From Draconibacterium sp. (lineage in GTDB: Bacteria; Bacteroidota; Bacteroidia; Bacteroidales; Prolixibacteraceae), in the NCBI GenBank assembly GCA_016705335.1, contig JADIYN010000021.1, positions 1 through 64,000 on the forward strand: DNA of 64,000 nt. Reading direction: 5' to 3'. Position numbers and translations under genes: made by a program. A model generated the notes under the pieces. That model made no database searches and was not told the origin of the DNA. It saw nothing but the letters and a program-made list of their open reading frames with translations. The first letter of the stretch is position 1, and every line of letters starts with the position of its first letter. Shown here in pieces: positions 58,561 to 64,000 of the stretch.

Positions 58561-59247
58561 CTCTCGTTACAGCTTTTCGAGGGCGAAAACCTTGTGGTGC
58601 TCGGAAAATCGGGATCTGGTAAATCTGTGCTCATTAAATGCATTGTCCGCCTGTTAAATCCCGACATGGGAACAATTACTGTTCTGGGAGAAAACATAAG
58701 TGAGATGCGCAGAAAGGAACTGGCAACCTTAAGGGAAAAAGTGGGTTTTCTTTTTCAGAGCGGTGCGCTTTATGATTCAATGACAATCAAGGAAAATCTC
58801 GAATTCCCCTTAAAAAGAATCCGGAAAAATCTTACAAGGAAAGAAATGGATGAAAAGATAAACGAGGTATTGGAAAACGTAGGACTTGCCGACACATTAA
58901 ACAAAATGCCATCGGAACTTTCGGGTGGAATGCGCAAACGGGCGAGCCTGGCGCGCACAATAGTTGTCGATCCGATGATAATGTTATACGACGAACCAAC
59001 TACCGGGCTCGATCCGGTAACATCAGACGAAATAAGCTGGCTGATCAATGATGTGCAGGAAAAGTATAAAACTTCATCCATCATTATCACACACGACATA
59101 GAATGTGCCCGCGCCACTGCAGACAGGGTTATCATGCTAAAGGACGGAGAGGTTTATCTCGAAGGCGATATTGATGATTTTGAAAAATCGGCCGATCCGC
59201 TCATCAGGTCCTTTTTCAAAAAGCAAAAGAAAAATGAAAGAAAATAA
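58561..59247 (+). CDS. mlaF: MlaF-type ABC ATPase, N-terminus missing in the consensus
   Basis: ATPase of the Mla transporter. It has Walker A GKSGSGKSVLIKC, a Q-loop (LFQSGALYDSMTIKEN), the signature LSGGMRKRASLARTI, Walker B MLYDEPTTGLDP, and H-loop IITHDIECA. The first about 25-30 residues of a normal MlaF (start, A-loop strand) are absent, and the reading frame is continuous with the permease. I think the join reflects a deletion in the assembly or genome, because the lost part is needed for the ATPase fold. mlaD follows 11 bp later. Confidence 0.9.
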   Translation, partial: LSLQLFEGENLVVLGKSGSGKSVLIKCIVRLLNPDMGTITVLGENISEMRRKELATLREKVGFLFQSGALYDSMTIKENLEFPLKRIRKNLTRKEMDEKINEVLENVGLADTLNKMPSELSGGMRKRASLARTIVVDPMIMLYDEPTTGLDPVTSDEISWLINDVQEKYKTSSIIITHDIECARATADRVIMLKDGEVYLEGDIDDFEKSADPLIRSFFKKQKKNERK

Positions 59248-59258
59248 AATACAACAAA

Positions 59259-60224
59259 ATGGATAATCATACACCAAAATTTAAAGCGCGCTTAGGAATG
59301 TTTATTGCCGGTGGAATTGCAGTTTTTGTGATTGCAATTTTCATTATTGGCAAGCAACAGAACCTGTTCGATCCTGTTTTTAAGATCTCAACCACTTTTT
59401 TAAACGTAAGTGGTTTGCAGGTGGGTAACAATGTCCGGTTCTCGGGAATTACTGTAGGCACAGTTGACAATATTACAATAATCAACGATTCAACGGTTCA
59501 GGTTGACCTGATGATAAAAAAATCGGTTCAGCAATTTATCAAGGCCGACAGCGAAGCAAGTATCGGTTCTGATGGAATTATTGGCGACAGGGTTGTAATT
59601 ATTACGCAAGGAAGTTACGATGGAGCTATGGCAAAAAACGGACAACATGTTTTTTCGAAAGAACCTGTTGAAACAGACGACATTATTGTGAGTTTGCAGG
59701 CAACTTCGCTTAATGCCGAAGTTATTACACTTCAGCTTGCCGAAATTATGACCAATATCAACAACGGACAGGGTACAATGGGTAGGTTAATACAGGATTC
59801 AGCCATTGCAGAAAACATCAATCAGATAATTGCAAATTTTAAAAAGAGTTCTGAAGGATTGGATGAAACAATTGGAGCTACAAAAGAAAATGCGTTTGCT
59901 TTTATGAAGAGCCTGCAAAAAACTGTGGCAAAAACCGAAGTTGCTTCAAATCAACTGGGCGAAATAATGACAAAAATAAACAACGGAGAAGGTAATTTGG
60001 GCATATTAATTCAGGATACTACCCTTGCCACCAACCTTGATATAACTGTTGTTAATCTGAAAGAAAGCAGTGAAGGACTGAATGAAAACATGGAGGCCCT
60101 GAAACATAATTTCCTTTTCAGAGGATATTTTAAAAGGAAGGCAAAAAAGGAAGCCGAAGAATTGCACATTGAAAAGGAACAACAAAACACACATGAAATA
60201 GAAAGTGGGGATGAAAGGAAGTAA
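59259..60224 (+). CDS. mlaD: MlaD-type MCE protein
   Basis: 321 residues: one N-terminal membrane helix (ARLGMFIAGGIAVFVIAIFIIG), an MCE domain (FKISTTFLNVSGLQVGNNVRFSGITVGTVDNI...DGIIGDRVVIITQG), then a helical tail with two copies of an INNG(Q/E)GxxGxLIQD motif (about 59755 and 59980) and a charged end. MCE proteins form hexameric rings that carry phospholipids or other lipids across the periplasm. Intact, and the third gene of the mlaEFD set. Confidence 0.92.
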   Translation: MDNHTPKFKARLGMFIAGGIAVFVIAIFIIGKQQNLFDPVFKISTTFLNVSGLQVGNNVRFSGITVGTVDNITIINDSTVQVDLMIKKSVQQFIKADSEASIGSDGIIGDRVVIITQGSYDGAMAKNGQHVFSKEPVETDDIIVSLQATSLNAEVITLQLAEIMTNINNGQGTMGRLIQDSAIAENINQIIANFKKSSEGLDETIGATKENAFAFMKSLQKTVAKTEVASNQLGEIMTKINNGEGNLGILIQDTTLATNLDITVVNLKESSEGLNENMEALKHNFLFRGYFKRKAKKEAEELHIEKEQQNTHEIESGDERK

Positions 60225-60244
60225 ATCTGTATTACAGGATACTG

Positions 60245-60260
60245 GTTACAGGTTGCAGGA
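60245..60260 (+). repeat. Dispersed 16-bp repeat, copy 1
   Basis: GTTACAGGTTGCAGGA, the exact reverse complement of 63262-63277. It stands at the start of a low-complexity intergenic stretch with further GGTTGCAGG/CCTGCAAC pairs up to 60370. Confidence 0.55.
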
Positions 60261-60331
60261 AGGGTGCAAGATACAAGTTGCCATATACAGGATACATACA
60301 GGTTGAAAGATGCATCCCGAAACCTCAACTT

Positions 60332-60359
60332 GAAACCCGAAACCCGAAACCCGAAACCT
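60332..60359 (+). repeat. Heptamer tandem repeat (GAAACCC)
   Basis: Four consecutive units GAAACCC, GAAACCC, GAAACCC, GAAACCT in the 180-bp spacer between mlaD and the outer-membrane protein gene; a fifth CCCGAAACC lies at 60316. Low-complexity repeats like this are prone to copy-number error. Confidence 0.8.
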
Positions 60360-60405
60360 GCAACTTGCACCCCGCAAATGGATTAATCAATAATGGCAGC
60401 AACAA

Positions 60406-62240
60406 ATGGATTTCAAATGGCTCTATATACTAATTATAATTACAGGTTTAACAAGTGGAAATTCATTTGCACAGCAAAAACCTGCAAAAATAGATTCAAC
60501 ACAGATTTATGAAAGCATTGAATCATTTTCAGTAAAAAGAAAATTCACCAAATTCATGTACGGACTTTTTTTTAAACCGGCTTCTCCTGCCACAAAAAAA
60601 GAAGCCAAAAAGAGAACCTATAAAAAACTCATACAAAAACCCTATTCCCTCGTTCGAAGGTAAAACCATCCGAAATATCAACATTGTTACACTCGATCCT
60701 TTTGGAAATTCTATTGGTGATTCTATTCATTCACAACAAAATTTTTTAACAAATTCAGGAAACAAAATACACCTTCAATCCCGCAACTTCACCATCCGAA
60801 ATCTTTTACTCATTCGCAGAAATCAACAGTTCGATTCACTGCTTGTAAAAGAATCGGAACGACTTGTGCGCAGTATGAATTATGTAAACGACGTGTCATT
60901 TTTCGTCAAATCTGTTTCAGCAAACTTCGATTCGGTGGATATATTTATCCGTGAACTCGATAAATGGAGCATCATTCCCGGAGGTTCTTTTTCCAATTCG
61001 CGTTTAAATTTAAAAATCAGGGAAAACAATTTTATTGGCCTGGGTCACGAGTTTAAAAATACATTCACATGGAACCACGAAAAAGGAGTTTTTGCCTACA
61101 ATACAAATTATTACATTCCTAATATCCGCAATACTTTTATTAACTCAACACTTAATTTTAATATCGACGAATTTGGAAATTCAGCCCGTAGTTTTGCCAT
61201 CGACCGCCCGTTTTTTTCACCCTTTGCAAAGTGGGCTGCAGGTGTAAGTTTTGCACAGTTTCAAAGAGATTCAGTTTACACAGGTGACTTTTTTCAATCG
61301 TTTCAGAAAATAAAATTCAATGTTCAGGATTACTGGGCAGGCAGCGCCATTCAGCTATTCAAAGGAAACACAGAGCAAAACCGAACAACAAATTTTATTT
61401 CCGCTGCAAGGTTTTTACGTGTCAATTTTGTCGAAAAACCCGATGAAGTATATGATACAGCGCATTATTATGCCAGTGAAAACTTTTACATGGTGAGTTT
61501 TGGAATCTCATCCCGAAAATACGTTCAGGATAAATACATTTTTAATTTCGGAATTACTGAAGATGTTCCTGTTGGCAAGGCTTTCAACCTTACCGGTGGT
61601 TATCAGCACAAAAACAATACAGGCAGGTTTTATGCTGGTGGGCGTGTATCTTTTGGCAATTACTTCCAATGGGGATATTTCAGTTCAAACGTCGAATACG
61701 GAACTTTTTTAATGAATCACATTTCGAACAGGCAGTTTTTAAGGCGGGAGTGAACTATTTTACGGGACTTATTGAAGTCGGGAAATGGAAATTCAGACAA
61801 TTTGTAAAACCGGAGTTTACATTGGGTATAAATCCTCTTGTAACCGACAGTTTAACCATTAACGACAACGACGGAATCCCTGGGTTTTACAGTGTCGGAC
61901 TTTCAGGAACCCGCCGCCTGTTGCTAACTTTGCAAACACAGTCATATGCACCCTGGAATTTTATAGGATTTCGTTTTGGCCCTCTTTTTAACATTACAAT
62001 GGGCATGTTGGGCAACGAAGCTAATGGATTTAAACACAGTAAAGTTTACACGCAAATTGGTTTTGGTGTTTTGATAAAAAACCTCCACCTTGTAATGAAT
62101 ACATTTCAGGTGTCGCTGCTTTTTATCCTTCAATTCCGGGCAACGGAAACAATATTCTGAAAACAAACTCCTTTAAAACCACCGATTTTGGTTTCAGTGA
62201 TTTTGAAATCGGGAAACCTGAAATTGTCAGGCTCAGATAG
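60406..62240 (+). CDS. Large outer-membrane beta-barrel protein with POTRA-like N-terminus, frameshifted
   Basis: About 611 codons. Signal peptide MDFKWLYILIIITGLTSGNSFAQ. A POTRA-like segment follows after correcting a break near 60645 (FEGKTIRNINIVTLDPFG, LLLIRRNQQFDSLLVKESERLVRSM). Then come beta strands rich in aromatic residues to the C-terminal EIGKPEIVRLR. Breaks lie near 60645, 61718 (TTTTTT needs one more T before AATGAATC) and 62105; the true stop is at 62240. The architecture recalls two-partner or Omp85-like proteins, though I cannot name the family. Its place after mlaEFD suggests an outer-membrane partner for lipid transport; that is inference. Confidence 0.7.
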
Positions 62241-62305
62241 AAATTGAGTAAATATCCGGTAACTCCCGATACCCCGAAATAAGGCTTCCTGTTAACAATT
62301 AAAAA

Positions 62306-62524
62306 TCATTCCGCAGGTTCAAAATTATCCTCGAAATATTGTTTGGATATTAGCCATTGGTCTTCATGGTTTTTAGGGTTTCTGGCAATCATATCGCCTA
62401 TCTTTGGACTTCCGGCTTCTTTGTCGGCTTGTGATACTGACACTCTTTCTGATAATTGTTCACCTTCCTGATAAGGCCGCAGTTCCGCTATTTGCTTTCG
62501 TATATACTTTTTAAATGCTGACAT
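62306..62524 (-). CDS. Small unknown protein
   Basis: 72 residues, charged and hydrophilic (MSAFKKYIRKQIAELRPYQEGEQLSERVSVSQADKE in pattern; IGDMIARNPKNHEDQWLISKQYFEDNFEP at the end). It resembles short conserved Bacteroidota proteins of unknown role that begin with a helix and contain a PKxGDMIARNP-like loop. It is alone on the minus strand between two plus-strand genes. Function unknown. Confidence 0.65.
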   Translation of the reverse strand: MSAFKKYIRKQIAELRPYQEGEQLSERVSVSQADKEAGSPKIGDMIARNPKNHEDQWLISKQYFEDNFEPAE

Positions 62525-62674
62525 AATAACTTAGTTTCAACTTTTCTTTTGAGTAATTTTTTCATTTTTGTAAAGGTAACATTTAAAAAAGTAGTGCAAA
62601 TTTCCTGTTGCAGGCAAAGGGTAGGAGGTTGCGGGTTATTGCTTTTTTAAACAAAAAAAAACAAACGATGAACA

Positions 62675-63208
62675 ATGCGTAAATTATCAGTTTTTATAGC
62701 GACAAGCCTTGACGGTTACATTGCAAAACCAAATGATGACCTTGGTTTTTTGAAATTAGTTGAAAAAGAGGGGGAAGATTATGGTTATGCCGAATTTAAA
62801 GCAAACATTGACACAATAATTATTGGCAGAAAAACCTACGATTGGGTACAAAGGGAAATTGGCACTTCACATTACGACAACGGGGAAAGAAACGTGTATG
62901 TTATTACACGAACAGAAAGACAAAATGTGGGCAAAACAACATTCTACACCGGAAATATAACTGACCTTGTACAACAACTAAAAAGCGAAACCGGAAAGAA
63001 TATCTATTGCGATGGTGGTGCAGAAATAGTAAACGAACTTTTGAAAAGCGACCTGATTGAAGAATTTATTATTTCAATTGTACCTGTATTGGTTGGCAAT
63101 GGAACAAGACTTTTCAAAGACGGCAGACCCGAACAACTACTTGAACTTGTAAATTCAAAAACATTTGACACAGGACTAACACAACTGCATTACAAACGAA
63201 AGCGATAA
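62675..63208 (+). CDS. Dihydrofolate reductase-family (RibD C-terminal) reductase
   Basis: 177 residues of the NADPH-binding RibD-C/DHFR-like fold. It shows MRKLSVFIATSLDGYIAKPNDDLGFL, then IIIGRKTYDW, VYVITRTE, and CDGGAEIVNELLKSDLIEEFIISIVPVLVGNGTRLF, the usual pattern of small stand-alone members. These are often annotated as dihydrofolate reductase family or riboflavin biosynthesis proteins, but real substrates are usually unknown. Intact; monocistronic. Confidence 0.9.
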   Translation: MRKLSVFIATSLDGYIAKPNDDLGFLKLVEKEGEDYGYAEFKANIDTIIIGRKTYDWVQREIGTSHYDNGERNVYVITRTERQNVGKTTFYTGNITDLVQQLKSETGKNIYCDGGAEIVNELLKSDLIEEFIISIVPVLVGNGTRLFKDGRPEQLLELVNSKTFDTGLTQLHYKRKR

Positions 63209-63261
63209 TAACCTCCGAAGGATTTCATCTTTCCAAAAACATAGAATCCTTTTTTACCGAA

Positions 63262-63277
63262 TCCTGCAACCTGTAAC
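63262..63277 (-). repeat. Dispersed 16-bp repeat, copy 2
   Basis: TCCTGCAACCTGTAAC, the exact reverse complement of 60245-60260. It lies in the spacer between the reductase gene and the propeller lipoprotein gene. Confidence 0.55.
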
Positions 63278-63456
63278 TTTTTTCTCCCTTCCTCCTTCAT
63301 ATTGAATATTTGTTTATTTTTAAACCGCTAATACCAAAAACAAAACAACTTGCTTAACAATTTTCTAATAAGCAAAACAGCTAAAAACGCTGCATCCATC
63401 AGCGACCACCTGCAAACCAGAAACAATTTAAAACGCTAACAAAAATATTTAGACAA

Positions 63457-64000
63457 ATGACAACGTATAAACTCAAAAACCCAATCATTTCTTTTCTGTT
63501 AGTGTCAATTTTTTTAACATCTTGTAACGGACAGACTTCAACAAACCAGACGAAAAACAATACAAATTCAACCAGTAAAACTGAACAACATCCAAAAATT
63601 GTTCGGACTCAGGGAACACAGAGCGGGAATGTAGTGTGCCAGCTGCTTGACAAAGACGGTAACCTGTGGTTTAGTATCAGGGGAGAAGGTGTTTATCGTT
63701 ATGACGGAATATCATTTACCAATTTTACCATTAAAGATGGATTATGCAATAATAATGTAGTTGCAATTATTCAAGACAAATCAGGTAATATTTTGCTCGG
63801 CACAAACCGTGGAATTTGTGTGTATGACGGTAAAACATTCAAAAAATATCCTGTACCTGACACATTGAGTATTACCTGTATGTTAGAAGATAGAGAAGGT
63901 AATTTATGGTTTGGGACTGGTGTAAACGGAATTTATCGCTATAATGGAAAAACATTGGATAATTTTCTGAATAGCAATAAACAAGAATACAATCTTGGAG
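63457..64000 (+). CDS. Two-component-propeller lipoprotein, partial at window end
   Basis: The first about 181 residues of a longer protein, open to the right edge. Lipoprotein signal with Cys 23 (FLTSCNG), an Asn/Thr/Lys-rich linker, then propeller repeats with the motif (D/E)xxGNLWFGxxxxGIYRYNGKT, repeated about every 40 residues. The same repeats are found in the sensor part of HTCS proteins. Whether a kinase follows cannot be seen from this window, but the lipoprotein signal suggests a stand-alone periplasmic or surface protein. Confidence 0.85.
   Translation, partial: MTTYKLKNPIISFLLVSIFLTSCNGQTSTNQTKNNTNSTSKTEQHPKIVRTQGTQSGNVVCQLLDKDGNLWFSIRGEGVYRYDGISFTNFTIKDGLCNNNVVAIIQDKSGNILLGTNRGICVYDGKTFKKYPVPDTLSITCMLEDREGNLWFGTGVNGIYRYNGKTLDNFLNSNKQEYNLG

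Noticed and set aside
60316..60360. CRISPR-like array in the CCCGAAA repeats
   Set aside because: The period is seven bases without spacers; it is a simple tandem repeat.

Overview
The window is chromosomal DNA of a member of the Bacteroidota, most likely an environmental Bacteroidales/Marinilabiliales-type organism. This rests on AT-rich DNA, a propeller-type hybrid two-component sensor (HTCS), a CzcA-type RND pump fused to a TolC-like domain, GH130 and DUF3494 proteins, and promoters with a TAnnTTTG-like -7 element. I see no rRNA, tRNA, CRISPR array, insertion sequence or prophage. The consensus carries roughly forty single-base indels by my hand count, mostly in homopolymers. Many genes are therefore broken into two to six reading-frame pieces; I annotate each as one gene and state where it breaks.

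Layout. 1-8 kb holds sbcCD (minus strand), a TMEM175-type channel, a TspO-like membrane protein, a fatty acid desaturase and the dipeptidase PepD. 8-13 kb holds two small unknowns, a lone 824-residue STAND-type NTPase and a nucleoside hydrolase. 13-20.6 kb holds a peptide-ligase/protease cluster: circularly permuted ATP-grasp, alpha-E protein, transglutaminase, Anbu (proteasome-like peptidase), and a convergent DUF2126 transglutaminase. 21-25 kb is an orphan HTCS. 25-35 kb holds an AI-2E-type permease, a metal-type RND efflux system (czcA with fused outer-membrane factor, czcB) and a GH130 enzyme.

35-57 kb is the most interesting part. It is an envelope/general-stress island with three CsbD proteins, DUF3185-like, lmo0937-like and Thivi_2564-like mini membrane proteins, YtxH, a holin-III-like protein, AI-2E, M48 protease, CbpA/CbpM, a CHRD-like lipoprotein, and a DUF3494 adhesin with an OmpA protein. 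Mixed in are three histidine kinases, two receiver proteins and two AraC-type DNA-binding domains. Nine transcription units on the plus strand, and one degenerate case on the minus strand, are preceded by the same composite promoter: TGTGTGAATgATGTAA, a second half-site RTGTAAYA one 20-21 bp period later, then exactly 26 bp to an ACCTTTR-like -7 box. The 21-bp direct-repeat geometry resembles AraC-family I1/I2 sites. One copy precedes the gene for a hybrid kinase whose N-terminus is an AraC-type DNA-binding domain, so I propose an autoregulated stress regulon.

57-64 kb holds an MlaEFD-like lipid transport set (the permease and ATPase are joined by an apparent deletion), a large outer-membrane barrel protein with a POTRA-like N-terminus, a small unknown, a RibD/DHFR-like reductase, and the start of a propeller lipoprotein that runs off the end.
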